A stretch of 64,000 bases of DNA from Betaproteobacteria bacterium (GTDB lineage Bacteria; Pseudomonadota; Gammaproteobacteria; Burkholderiales; Casimicrobiaceae), in contig JACPUX010000018.1 of the NCBI GenBank assembly GCA_016192065.1, forward strand, positions 1 through 64,000. Reading direction: 5' to 3'. Every line of letters starts with the position of its first letter. The stretch's first letter is position 1. Shown one piece after another: positions 1-8,060 of the stretch. The translations under genes were made by a program, and so were the position numbers. Below the pieces are notes generated by a model. That model saw only the letters and a program-made list of their open reading frames with translations. It made no database searches and was not told where the DNA came from.

Positions 1-156
1 CCTCGTCTGCCAGCAAAGCTGGCGACAATACGGCAGATCGCGGCTGCGCGATTTCAAATCGCCGGAATGGTCAACCGACCCGAAACTTGCTTCAGACAAG
101 GCTCTTCGCATGCTGATCGTTCAAACTACCGGACAGTAGTGGTGTGCTTTCATTCG

Positions 157-168
157 TTATGCGGCACG
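157..168 (+). other. attC-like core, candidate cassette boundary
   Basis: The bases GTTATGCGGCAC lie 48 bases upstream of the first gene. The first seven resemble the R' core of integron attC sites (GTTRRRY) with one mismatch. The same 12 bases recur with one change at 1162-1173, ahead of the cupin gene. The repeated position relative to two small genes is what suggests a cassette boundary; no upstream R'' partner could be recognised. Confidence 0.3.
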
Positions 169-215
169 ATTCCCGTGCTCCCTATCCACCTACCACTGAT
201 CGCAGAAAGGCTCCT

Positions 216-581
216 ATGCGCACACTTCGGAAGATCCTCGTTGTCTTACCGTTGGCCGTCACGCTTGCCGGGTATGGGCTTACCTCCTGGTCTTACGTTA
301 CCGCCGAAGATCAGAAGCTGATCGAAGCTGCCGGCTGTGATGAGATCATAAAAGAGCATCGCAATTTTTCTGCGGCAGAGAAAAGGTTGGCAGAAGAAAT
401 TCGCCAAACCAGCGAAAGCACTACTGCGAGCAATGTAGTCGGCGTCGCTTCGCTGGCCGTGTTCGGATTGGGATTCTTCACTTGGAACGATCAGGCGGAC
501 GCAAAGACAAACCTGGCCGAACTTACGGCCTACCGCGAAGCGATTGCCGCCGAGGGCAGAAAGAAGAACTGCAAACTTTGA
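216..581 (+). CDS. Small membrane-anchored hypothetical protein
   Basis: A 121-residue protein of unknown function. The start at 216 is chosen because an AGAAAGG ribosome site lies just upstream and because it places a hydrophobic anchor (residues about 5-25, after basic residues MRTLRK) at the N terminus; a longer frame from 144 would bury it. The middle, residues 35-65, is charged and helical, followed by a second hydrophobic stretch (SNVVGVASLAVFGLGFF) and a soluble tail ending NCKL. This suggests a bitopic or two-pass inner-membrane protein with a helical periplasmic loop. It is followed within seven bases by an attC-like core, so it may be a cassette-borne gene. I do not recognise a family. 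Confidence 0.6.
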   Translation: MRTLRKILVVLPLAVTLAGYGLTSWSYVTAEDQKLIEAAGCDEIIKEHRNFSAAEKRLAEEIRQTSESTTASNVVGVASLAVFGLGFFTWNDQADAKTNLAELTAYREAIAAEGRKKNCKL

Positions 582-584
582 GGT

Positions 585-602
585 GCCGCCCAACCGTTCG
601 GT
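585..602 (+). other. attC-like left half (R''-type core)
   Basis: Directly after the stop codon of the upstream gene comes TGCCGCCCAACCGTTCGG. GCCCAAC at 588-594 fits the RYYYAAC R'' core that opens an attC site. The matching R' core appears only at 1162-1168, with an IS110-type remnant in between. Reading: an attC site split by an insertion. This rests on short motifs only. Confidence 0.35.
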
Positions 603-724
603 TTACATGACCTTCGCCAGTTCGTCGCGCGGTCTGTCGCCCGCAGGTGAGGGCAGCACAAAGGGGCAGGGTCGGACATTTGTCGAAAGGCAAGAAATAT
701 TCGATGCTGGAACCTTTCGCGCCA

Positions 725-1055
725 AGGGCATGGCGGGCCGCCCCACGGCTTCGCAGATCGCGGCAGCATCCGCGGCGTCGTTCCTGCCGCGCTTGCCGCT
801 CATACGGTAGGGGGTGACGAACTCGGGCGCCATCAGTCGCACGGTGTGGCCGTACTGCCGGAACAGTCGCGCCCAGTGGTGCGCGCCGGAGCAGGCTTCC
901 ATGCCGATCAGGCAGGGCGGCAGTTGCGCGATCAGCGGCAACATCTGTTCCCGGGAAACTTTGGGCTTGACCAGTGCCGCCTTGCCGTTATCATCAACGC
1001 CATGCACGGCAAAGACGTTCTTGGCCAGATCAACTCCAACCGTGATAATGCTCAT
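725..1055 (-). pseudogene. IS110-family transposase, N-terminal remnant
   Basis: The reading frame from 1055 (MSIITVGVDLAKNVF...) is a clear N-terminal DEDD RuvC-like domain of IS110/IS1111 transposases: the GVD aspartate at about residue 9, GMEA glutamate, and the GRNDAADAAAICEAV motif with its aspartates near residues 90-95. Homology stops after about residue 110 at a VGRPAM motif; intact enzymes have about 340 residues including a C-terminal transposase_20 domain, absent here. The frame continues to 603 without recognisable sequence. It is therefore a 3'-truncated, inactive copy. Some IS1111 elements target attC sites, and this remnant lies between two attC-like half sites. Confidence 0.8.
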
Positions 1056-1161
1056 GGACTTCCGCTTTGGTGGTTTGATGTGATCTCGAACCTCCATCAT
1101 GGCACTTGTTGCCGGTCGCGGCATCCGCCGCAGCCTCGGGACGGGGAAGTTCCTTTGATTT

Positions 1162-1173
1162 GTTAGGCGGCAC
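1162..1173 (+). other. attC-like right half (R'-type core)
   Basis: GTTAGGC at 1162-1168 matches GTTRRRY exactly, followed by GGCAC as at 164-168. It lies 30 bases before the cupin start codon, a spacing usual for cassette genes. It would close the attC opened at 588 if the IS110 remnant between them is an insertion. Confidence 0.35.
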
Positions 1174-1197
1174 ACAACACCCATCTCGGAGACTGTC

Positions 1198-1701
1198 ATG
1201 TCTGAGAAAGCTCTCTCACTCGCTGCGAGCCTGATCCGCAACATCAACGAGGTTCCCCTGGAGCAGATGCGGCGTGAGCCGCACTACGCATCGCAGGGCG
1301 CTCGCCTTGCTCGCGGAACAGCAGCGCGAAGGCTAGGCGCCTCGTTTGACATCGTTGCCCCCGGCAAGCGCGTCTGTCCGTACCACCTTCATCACGCACA
1401 GGAGGAGATGTTCGTCATCCTCGAAGGTAGCGGCACCCTGCGCGTGGCGGGTGAGTTGCTTCCCATCAAAGCGGGAGACGTCATCTTCATTCCCGCTGGT
1501 CCCGAATATCCGCACCAGATCCTCAATACATCTGAGCAGCCGCTGAAGTACCTCTCCATTAGTACACTGGAGCAGCCTGAGATCTGCGAATACCCGGACT
1601 CAGGTAAGTTCTTGGCACAGGGTAGTCTTGCCAGTGAAGCCCGGTTCGCGGTCATCAACCGCCACGGCCCAAATCTGGACTATTGGGACGGTGAACCATA
1701 G
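1198..1701 (+). CDS. Cupin-domain protein
   Basis: A 167-residue single-domain cupin. The first conserved motif is HLHHAQEEMFVILEGSG (about residues 63-79), which supplies the two histidines and a glutamate of a metal site. The second is GDVIFIPAGPEYPHQILN (about residues 93-110), which supplies the third histidine. Such proteins bind a metal and a small carboxylate or sugar; the substrate is not predictable here. The ATG at 1198 follows a CGGAGA ribosome site. The gene is flanked by attC-like motifs (1162-1168 upstream, 1713-1719 downstream), so it may be a former integron cassette. It is cytosolic, with no signal peptide. No operon partner is visible. Confidence 0.85.
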   Translation: MSEKALSLAASLIRNINEVPLEQMRREPHYASQGARLARGTAARRLGASFDIVAPGKRVCPYHLHHAQEEMFVILEGSGTLRVAGELLPIKAGDVIFIPAGPEYPHQILNTSEQPLKYLSISTLEQPEICEYPDSGKFLAQGSLASEARFAVINRHGPNLDYWDGEP

Positions 1702-1707
1702 ACACTG

Positions 1708-1720
1708 TGCCGCCCTAACG
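1708..1720 (+). other. attC-like left half after the cupin gene
   Basis: TGCCGCCCTAACG follows the cupin stop codon by six bases and closely resembles TGCCGCCCAACCG after the first gene (585-597). CCCTAAC fits RYYYAAC except at the first base. The presumed right half is not visible; REP-like repeats begin within 20 bases. Confidence 0.3.
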
Positions 1721-1736
1721 AATGAGGATAGGTCGC

Positions 1737-1860
1737 GCGAAAAACGGGGTCGGGCGAAAACGGCGAAAACGGGGTCGGCGGCGAAAACGGGGCGGCGAAA
1801 ACGGGGTCGGGAGTCGAATATTGGGGCGAAAACGGGGTCGGGAGTCGAATATTGACACCC
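1737..1860 (+). repeat. REP-like array: variable-spacer GGGTCG units
   Basis: Tandem degenerate units of GCGAAAACGGGGTCGG are followed by two copies of the core GGGTCGGGAGTCG (1804-1816 and 1835-1847), each with an AATATTG tail. The same core with TAT..TTGACA occurs upstream of the intact RAYT gene (22180-22192) and before the decayed one (14488-14499). This makes it a RAYT-mobilised REP array. Confidence 0.7.
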
Positions 1861-1885
1861 TGCCTCCCGCGGCGAACAATGCGCC

Positions 1886-1918
1886 GTGCCCGGACGCCCC
1901 CGCATTGTCTCGGCTAAC
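1886..1918 (+). pseudogene. RAYT transposase, start-codon relic
   Basis: GTGCCCGGACGCCCCCGCAT at 1886 encodes MPGRPRIVSA, matching the MPRRPRIATAG start of the intact RAYT at 22231. The preceding bases GAACAATGCGCC also match GAACACTGCGCC ahead of the intact gene, and the same REP core lies upstream at the same relative place. Similarity ends after about 11 codons. It is best read as the 5' stub of a deleted RAYT copy. Confidence 0.5.
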
Positions 1919-2129
1919 ATGAATTGCGCATGCGCACGGTAACAATGCGCCAAGCGTGAAGTCCCAGTTGGTCGGCGCACGTCCTGTGACAGCCATCGGG
2001 GACGCTGGCCGGCCGATGGCGTTAGCATTGCGCCACTTGTAACCTTGAACTGCCGCAAGCGGCGCGTCCCTGAGCTTCGTCGTCGGCGAACCAGGGCCGC
2101 TTGCGACTGCCTGATCGGAGCGTACTCAG

Positions 2130-3578
2130 ATGCACGCTGGCACTAGGTTTTGGAAGCGAGCCGCGCTCGTCCGCGATGCCGCGCTCCTCCTCGCGTTCAC
2201 TGTCACCGCCTGCGTGAGCGGCGGTGGAGCCCGGGAGCGTGACATCCTCAAGGCTTCCGCCCCGGTGGTGGAGGTGTGGGTCGGTGAATCGAAGCAGAGT
2301 TGGACTCTGTCGGCCGAGCAGAAGCCGGACGTCTATACGGTCATTGTGCCGCGTGGCGAGCGTCGAGAGGTCCGCTTCGTTTCCGGCGGGCGCTCGTTGA
2401 GCCGGGCGGTCGCCTTGGGAGAAAAGGCCGATTTCGTCATTCATTTCAATGGCGTCGAGTATCCGACGCGCATCGTCGGTGCCGCGCCGATGGCTGAGTT
2501 CGACAATGTCTACCAGAAAGCGCATCGCGGCCGCATCGAAGTCGAAAGCCCCGAGGTCTACGAGCTGGTGAACATCGCCATCGCCATGACGCCGACGGCG
2601 CGCGCGAGCAAGTATCTCGTCGCCCGCGAGTCGCCCTACTACAACGCGGTGACGGCATGGTTCATGCCGTTCGCCGATCATCCATTCATCGCCGCGCTGG
2701 ACCGTGAGCTTGTCGCGCGCCGCTACTTCGAGATCAAGATGAACGCTTTCTCGTTCGAGTTCGGCGCGAACGATAGAATCGTCCGGAGCGCGGTTTACGA
2801 CCGCAGCGGCTTTCCGGAGAGCACCCAGAACACTCTGGCACCCTACCTGGGAGAGATGCAGGCGTTTGCGGATGCGAGCCGGTTCAGGGAGTTTTTTCGC
2901 GGCCAGCAGGGCGTCTACCGCGCTCAGGAAGCCTAATTCCGGGAGCGCATCAATCTGTCGGGGATGCTCGACTGGCTGCGCCAGCGCTTTCCGACGGTGC
3001 ACGCTTACGACGGGTACAAGGTCGTGTTCTCGCCGTTGGTCGGAGGGAGTCAGTCGGTGACGTGGCTGGAGAGCAACGGATATCGCGAGCTGCAGGCGCA
3101 CGTGAACTTTCCCTACCCACAGCCCGACGATGCGGAACTCTCGGCCGAGGCCGTCGCGTTTCGGCGCGGTGAGATCGTGTTTACCGAATTGAACCACGGC
3201 TTCATCAACCCCGCCGCGGCCCCTTATCGCGATCAGATCACGCGCACGTTCGCCGATCGCGCCTTCTGGACCAAGGCGGGGACGTCGGCCGACAGCTACC
3301 GCAACGCGATGTCTGTGTTCCTGGAGCTGATGAACTGGGCGCTCGTGGCTCTGTACGCCGAGGACGTCGCTCCGAGCGCGGACCGTGGCCGCTTGATCGC
3401 CGCGCTCGACGACTCGATGGGAGACAGCGGCCGTGGCTTCACGCGGTTCGCCCCATTTCGGGCGGAGCTTGTGCGCTTGTATCGGGACAGGATTGCGGGA
3501 GCGAGCGTCGAGAGTCTGTATCCGCAGATCCTGGCGTGGTGCGAGGCCTACCGGCTCGCCCGGATGAACCCGCGTTGA
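2130..3578 (+). pseudogene. DUF4932-like lipoprotein broken by an in-frame stop
   Basis: Two consecutive stretches in the same frame, 2130-2936 and 2937-3578, are separated only by TAA at 2934-2936; there is no shift of frame. Read through, they give a protein of about 482 residues. The N terminus has a signal peptide with a VTAC lipobox (Cys about residue 28). The body (DUF-type alpha/beta with FTELNHGFINPAA around 3180-3215) resembles DUF4932 proteins, which carry a similar E-x-N-H-x-F-x-N-P motif; that family call is from memory and moderate. The second part has an internal ATG at 2964 but no ribosome site. A single nonsense mutation, or readthrough, explains the arrangement. The original function is unknown; it would have been an outer-envelope lipoprotein. 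Confidence 0.65.
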
Positions 3579-3610
3579 CCTCCGCCCGGCGCAACGGACC
3601 GCTACATGCC

Positions 3611-3668
3611 TCGGGGCGACAACGGGGCAGAAGTCGTCTATTGATAAGCCGAGGGGCAACGGGGTAGC
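3611..3668 (+). repeat. Degenerate REP-like sequence
   Basis: CGGGGCGACAACGGGGCAGA, then AAGTCGTCTATTGATAAG, then GGGGCAACGGGGTAG resemble the unit-plus-core pattern of the RAYT-associated REP (GGGTCGGGAGTCG, TAT, TTGACA) with several substitutions. No RAYT coding remnant is recognised next to it. Confidence 0.35.
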
Positions 3669-4215
3669 GAGCTGCGAGAAAAGGCGGGCCGTGTTCGGGT
3701 TGTTTTCGCGATTGCCAATATCGTGCGCGCCTTGATCCTCGAATCTCCAGCGAGCAATTTGAGGTGCTCGTACTCGACCCGACGCCTCCCGTCGAAACCG
3801 CAAAATCGAGCCTCTTGCATCCGCGGTAGTTCCATCAAGCCATCCAGCGCCACCGCAAATTCAGGGCGATCTCCCAATCCTGGTTCCCGGGCGGTAAGGA
3901 ACGCATCACACAGGGCATCGCCCGCTCCCTGGCAACCGTGTTTTCCTATGTGCGGGTTTTGGCTCCATCGAGGGCTGGGGGGCAGGATCTCGCGGTGATG
4001 CCGCTCGAGCCAATACTCCGCCAAGGAGCACTTGGCCAGTTTGCCACCCAAGGCGCAGCACGATCTCGATGAATGGGCAAACCAAGACGCTAAGCCCGAC
4101 TGGGCGACGCTGCCATTCGGGGAAATCCACCTGGCGGAAATCTGTCCCACCGATCTTCGAACCACCATTGCCGTCGATCAGCACAATAGCGGGCAATACC
4201 TCCTGCGCAGGTGCG
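3660..4215 (-). pseudogene. Possible decayed ORF with a frameshift, unknown product
   Basis: On the minus strand two frames look protein-like and join near 4050. The upstream part reads VLPAIVLIDGNGGSKIGG...VCPFIEIVLRLG and the downstream part reads GGKLAKCSLAEYWLERHHRE followed by GLGDRPEFAVALDGLMELP and related sequence. A one-base shift at a GGGTGGC run would fuse them into roughly 180 residues. There is no clear ribosome site and I recognise no family. Composition alone supports coding, so the call is weak. Confidence 0.25.
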
Positions 4216-4335
4216 TTCCAATGCGCTGAAGCCCTACTCAAGTCCGACGGATTCCTGCCGTAACCGAGTGCAGGCAGCGTGCGGACGCAGGGTGGACGGT
4301 GTTCCCGCGCCGAGGAAATTCGTTGGGGAGCGAAC

Positions 4336-5142
4336 ATGTTGAAGGAACTGGTCGTTGACGATCCGCGCACGCCACGCATGGACCTCACCAAAATGCTCCA
4401 GCCGATGGGGCATATTGTCACTATGGCCGAGAACGGCGAAACTGGTTTGGCGGCCTGTATGGCGCAACGCCAGGGTCTGGTTCTGGCGGACGGGTGTATG
4501 GCGGTGCTCGGGGGCTATGAAACCGGGCGCTGTCTTGGTAGCACCCTCAGCAACGACTGGGTGCCGATCACCTTCCTCGCAGGCAGCAAAGACGACCCGA
4601 ACTCGAAGCGCGCCATTGCCACCGGAGGCGACGATTTCCGCTTGAAGCCGGTGAATTACCTGGTGCCTCCGGCCGAAATTCAGGCTGAGCGTTCCAGCAC
4701 CGCGCCCCCTGTCACGCCAGGACTGAGCATTGCCGAATTTGTCTCTCCGCATGCGACCAATGCGGAAAGCCTCATTTTCAGGGCGCATCCAGAGCTTCCT
4801 CAGACCAAGCGGTTGGGCGCAAGCCGGGTGATCCTCGGCGGCGCTGCACTTCTCGAAAATGCGGCGAGTTTCGCTACCAAAGAAATCGCGCCGCGGCGGC
4901 GACCGAAACTGGACGCTAAGCGCTTCCCATCATTCCGTTCGCGTTTTGTCGCGAGTGTAGTTTCGCCGAACACGCGCGCCGACCTCCCTTCAAGTTGCCG
5001 ATCGGCGCGGTCCATGGCCTGCAACAAGAAACGCAACACCACCTCTGGGCACCGAGGGCGACAACAGCACGGGTGGGCGACCATGCGCCCGTGCGCAGTC
5101 GCGTTCGTTGCGAACGATTGCGAATTTCGCGGAGGACTCTGA
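4336..5142 (+). CDS. Receiver-domain protein with degenerate REC and unknown tail
   Basis: The start at 4336 follows a GGGGAG ribosome site and begins MLKELVVDDPRTPRMDL, the usual opening of a CheY-like receiver. The receiver (residues 1-115) keeps the acidic pair VDD, a candidate phosphoacceptor aspartate (VLADGCMAV), and KPV with the conserved lysine. The usual MP after the aspartate is MA, and the DG turn is GG. Beyond residue 120 no effector domain is recognised, and the tail is rich in Arg and Ser, as if out of frame or decayed. Its TGA overlaps the ATG of the diguanylate cyclase (TGATG at 5140-5144), implying translational coupling and a two-component c-di-GMP unit. Confidence 0.55.
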   Translation: MLKELVVDDPRTPRMDLTKMLQPMGHIVTMAENGETGLAACMAQRQGLVLADGCMAVLGGYETGRCLGSTLSNDWVPITFLAGSKDDPNSKRAIATGGDDFRLKPVNYLVPPAEIQAERSSTAPPVTPGLSIAEFVSPHATNAESLIFRAHPELPQTKRLGASRVILGGAALLENAASFATKEIAPRRRPKLDAKRFPSFRSRFVASVVSPNTRADLPSSCRSARSMACNKKRNTTSGHRGRQQHGWATMRPCAVAFVANDCEFRGGL

Positions 5143-6443
5143 TGAGCGCAAAACTTGGAGGCGGCACTCCGGAAGCACTTGCACAAGCCTTGGCGAGCCC
5201 AAGAGAAACAGCCAAGTATTTGCTCGGTCGTCCATTTGTGGCCCTGTTGATCGTCACCCTGGCCGCCTATGCGATTTCTGCGCTGGTGGTGGCAAACTAT
5301 TTTGCCCAGCACGATTCCGCAGTGCAAATTGGCCTCGGTCTCGCCCTGTTTTCGCTGCTTTGGGTTGGCGGCGCCTGGCTCTTGGTTCTTACGCCACTGA
5401 GTGCCCATCTGGTCGAAATGCAGCGCGACTTGCTCGCGCGCAGCACCTCGGCCGAGGAGCGTTTGCGCGCCCATGAAAACGACGCCCGTCTGCAATACGC
5501 TCTGGAGATCGCCGAGGACGAAGCCGCGGTGCTGCGCATCGCCGAACAGGCGCTCCAAGTGATGGCCAGCGGTTCCGCGGCCCAATTGTTGCTGGCCGCC
5601 AACCCTGACGGCGAAATCGATCGGGTCGTCACCGTCGGTGACATGCCCGATGCGGCGCGCTGCCAAATTCGCCGCCCCGGCGACTGCCCCACCGTCAGGC
5701 GAGGCCAGGGTATGGTCTATGAAGACAGTATGGCGCTGAGCGCCTGTCCGGGTCTGGGTGGCCAAATCGATTCCGACTGTGCGGCCGCCTGCACCCCGCT
5801 GTTCGTTGCAGGGCGCGGCGCGGGTATGGTGCGCTCGCTGGGCGAGACCGGTGACCCCGACCTCTTCCGACTGCTGCAATTGCTAACCACGCACGCCAAC
5901 CGCATTGGTACTCGCTTGGCGGTCATCCGTTCAGTCGCCGCCTCGGAAATGAAAGCGGCGACTGATCCGCTCACGGGCTTAAGCAATCGGCGCGCGCTCG
6001 AAGGACGGCTGGCGGGTTTGCTCGACCGCCAAAGCCCCTTCGCCCTGGTGATCGCCGACATCGATCACTTCAAGAAGGTCAACGATACGCATGGCCATGA
6101 AGTCGGCGATCGCACTCTGGTCGTCTTCGCCAAAACGCTCCAGCAATCGGTGCGCGGCGAAGATCTGGTCTGCCGTTTCGGGGGCGAAGAATTTGTGGTC
6201 TTGCTCCCCAATTTCGATGCGACGCGAGCGGCACAGGTGGTTGATCGCGTGCGCAACGAGTTGCCACGAATCACCCAACGTAACGCGCTGCCCAATTTTA
6301 GCTTCAGCGCCGGGGTCGTGGATCATGGCCATGCCAGCGCAGCGGATGAACTGCTGCGCATCGCCGACGAAACTTTGTATCGCGCCAAATCCGAGGGGCG
6401 CAATCGTGTTCTGGTCGCGGAAGCGGCCAATAGCGCTGGCTAG
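5142..6443 (+). CDS. Membrane diguanylate cyclase (GGEEF)
   Basis: A 433-residue enzyme that makes cyclic di-GMP from two GTP. Two transmembrane helices at about residues 27-48 and 58-80 anchor it in the inner membrane. A short coiled segment (LVEMQRDLLARSTSAEERL) and a GAF-like sensor region with several cysteines (about 95-260) follow. The C-terminal GGDEF domain starts at about residue 270 (ATDPLTGLSNRRALEGRL). The active-site loop is GGEEF at about 347, preceded five residues earlier by RGED, an RxxD product-inhibition site, so it should be active and feedback controlled. The ATG at 5142 has a GGAGGA site and overlaps the stop of the receiver gene, its likely input partner. Confidence 0.9.
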   Translation: MSAKLGGGTPEALAQALASPRETAKYLLGRPFVALLIVTLAAYAISALVVANYFAQHDSAVQIGLGLALFSLLWVGGAWLLVLTPLSAHLVEMQRDLLARSTSAEERLRAHENDARLQYALEIAEDEAAVLRIAEQALQVMASGSAAQLLLAANPDGEIDRVVTVGDMPDAARCQIRRPGDCPTVRRGQGMVYEDSMALSACPGLGGQIDSDCAAACTPLFVAGRGAGMVRSLGETGDPDLFRLLQLLTTHANRIGTRLAVIRSVAASEMKAATDPLTGLSNRRALEGRLAGLLDRQSPFALVIADIDHFKKVNDTHGHEVGDRTLVVFAKTLQQSVRGEDLVCRFGGEEFVVLLPNFDATRAAQVVDRVRNELPRITQRNALPNFSFSAGVVDHGHASAADELLRIADETLYRAKSEGRNRVLVAEAANSAG

Positions 6444-7005
6444 ACGGAGTCGGCGGGTTAAGCCCGCGCACCGCGTGTGGCGGCTGTCGAAGACCCTGGC
6501 AGTCGCCATTGCGCTACTTGGACCACTTGGAACTACCCCGCCTTGCGCCACGGTAGGAATTCAATGCGCCGAACCGCCGGATACGTGATTCGTAGGTCCG
6601 TTGGTGTGGGGCGGCGGGAATGTTCAGCGCGCTCCGGAGAATTCCTCCTTTTTTCCATTTCGCATTGCGCAAGCGCTGCGCCGCAGGGAATTGAACAGGC
6701 CACGGCTCAGGAATGGTGCACTCTGGCACCAAGGGACCTCGGGCCAAGTCCGAGTTGCTTTCCCGATCGCCGTGGGGACCTGTGCCGGACCAGGCCAGGA
6801 GACTCGCTTCGGCTAAGGACCGCCGGAGCACATCAGGTGAGAACGGGCGGCAAGATCGACGCCATCTCGAACGGCCGCGGGTACAATGCGCCTTCGCCCC
6901 TTTTGATTCTTCTGATTCTTTTGATCCTTCGCCTCGGCGGCGCATGAGTTTCTTTCGTTGCCGCGGGCGCCGAAGCAACCCAGCCCTTTACCGCGGAGCA
7001 TGAAC
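6444..7005. other. Intergenic stretch, no gene recognised
   Basis: Frames here have no ribosome sites, no recognisable motifs and shadow-like composition. Short repeats of TTGATTCTT occur at about 6901-6930. The segment probably carries the promoter of the MAPEG gene, but no convincing -35/-10 pair was found. Confidence 0.4.
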
Positions 7006-7398
7006 ATGACCATCGCCGAAACCTGCATCTTGGTTTCCTGCCTGTTGCCGATTGCCTGCGCCGGCCTGGCCAAGTCGAAGGGCTTCGGCAAGCCGCGGCG
7101 CCTGGGCGGGTTCGACAATCACAACCCGCGCCAATGGCTCGCTAAGTTAGAGGGCTGGCAGGCGCGCGCCAACGCCGCCCAGTTCAACAGCTTCGAGGCC
7201 TTGCCCATCTTCATCGCCGGCGTGCTGATCGCGGAACGGCTGCAAGCGCCGGTGGGGCGAGTCGATGCCTTGGCGCTGTTGTTCGTGGCTTGCAGAATAG
7301 GCTACATCGCGGCCTATCTGGCTGACCGCCCCAATTTGCGTTCCGTCCTCTGGGTGGTTGGGTTGGGGGCCTCCGTGGCTTTGTTTTTCGTCGGTTGA
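7006..7398 (+). CDS. MAPEG-family membrane protein
   Basis: A 130-residue four-helix integral membrane protein. The MAPEG signature is visible: NPRQWLAKLEGWQARANAAQ followed by NSFEALPIFIAGVLIA (about residues 42-78), then FVACRIGYIAAYLADRP (about 90-107). Eukaryotic relatives are microsomal glutathione transferases and eicosanoid enzymes. The bacterial branch is largely uncharacterised, so glutathione-linked detoxification is only an inference. ATG 7006 is preferred over ATG 7000 because the GGAG at about 6994-6997 lies at the better distance. It stands alone with large gaps on both sides. Confidence 0.85.
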   Translation: MTIAETCILVSCLLPIACAGLAKSKGFGKPRRLGGFDNHNPRQWLAKLEGWQARANAAQFNSFEALPIFIAGVLIAERLQAPVGRVDALALLFVACRIGYIAAYLADRPNLRSVLWVVGLGASVALFFVG

Positions 7399-7628
7399 GG
7401 GTCGCCGCCAGGCTGCCGGGACGCAGGCGTCGCTGCGCCAAGCCTCTCCGGGTGCGGTCTGCTCGACGCGGTTTGCTCGGCACGGTGGGCGACGAAGACG
7501 AAAGCGCGGGGCTCAACCACGGCATTCGTCGACCATCGCCGGGTAGGTGACACCTACCGTTCGGTGATGCGGAAGGTCGGCCCCGCAACGCCCCTTGCCA
7601 CCCCCATCAGACCCCAAGGAGTAACGCG

Positions 7629-8060
7629 GTGAATCGAATCAGTCTCAAAGCGGTTGTTCTCGGGTTTTTGCTTGTGCTGGTCCTCGACGTGGCGTTGGGC
7701 GTTGCCCAGCTTGCGCTTCACAGTGACGAACTCTTCGTCGAGGGTCAGTCCGACGAGCAGATGGCTGCCGCACTCGACGCGCTCACCACAAGCGCGAGCT
7801 TCCTGATCTTCAGCATCCTTTCGGGCACGCTCACCACCGTGGTCGGCGGCTATGTCGCGGCGCGAATCGCCAAGCGTTACCCGTACTTCAATGGCTTGGC
7901 TCTCGGCGTTCTCGGCACCGCGTTCGGCTTGGCGTTCTGGTCGGAGTATCCGCTTTGGTTCAATTTGGCGGCTTTGGTCACGGGCATTCCAGCGTCCTTG
8001 TTGGGTGCTCACCTTGCGGTGCGTTTCGGGGTTGCGGGGAATCGAACGGATGCCCCATAG
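7629..8060 (+). CDS. Four-helix membrane protein, unknown function
   Basis: A 143-residue protein starting with GTG after an AAGGAG site (7616-7621). Hydrophobic segments at about residues 7-28, 56-77, 88-104 and 110-131 predict four transmembrane helices; the second is rich in Gly, Ser and Thr (GTLTTVVGGYVAARIA). The loop between helices 1 and 2 is acidic (ELFVEGQSDEQMAAAL). The final 11 bases overlap the start of the EamA transporter, so the two are co-translated. I recognise no named family; similar small proteins are usually annotated only as membrane proteins. Confidence 0.7.
   Translation: MNRISLKAVVLGFLLVLVLDVALGVAQLALHSDELFVEGQSDEQMAAALDALTTSASFLIFSILSGTLTTVVGGYVAARIAKRYPYFNGLALGVLGTAFGLAFWSEYPLWFNLAALVTGIPASLLGAHLAVRFGVAGNRTDAP

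Noticed and set aside
1737-1860. CRISPR array
   Set aside because: Units are short, degenerate and purine-rich, without regular repeat/spacer spacing, and no cas genes are near; RAYT homology explains them.
2022-3803. Long minus-strand frame of 593 codons opposite the lipoprotein gene
   Set aside because: It is antisense to a protein with a lipobox and recognisable motifs, has Arg/His/Asp-rich shadow composition and no ribosome site.
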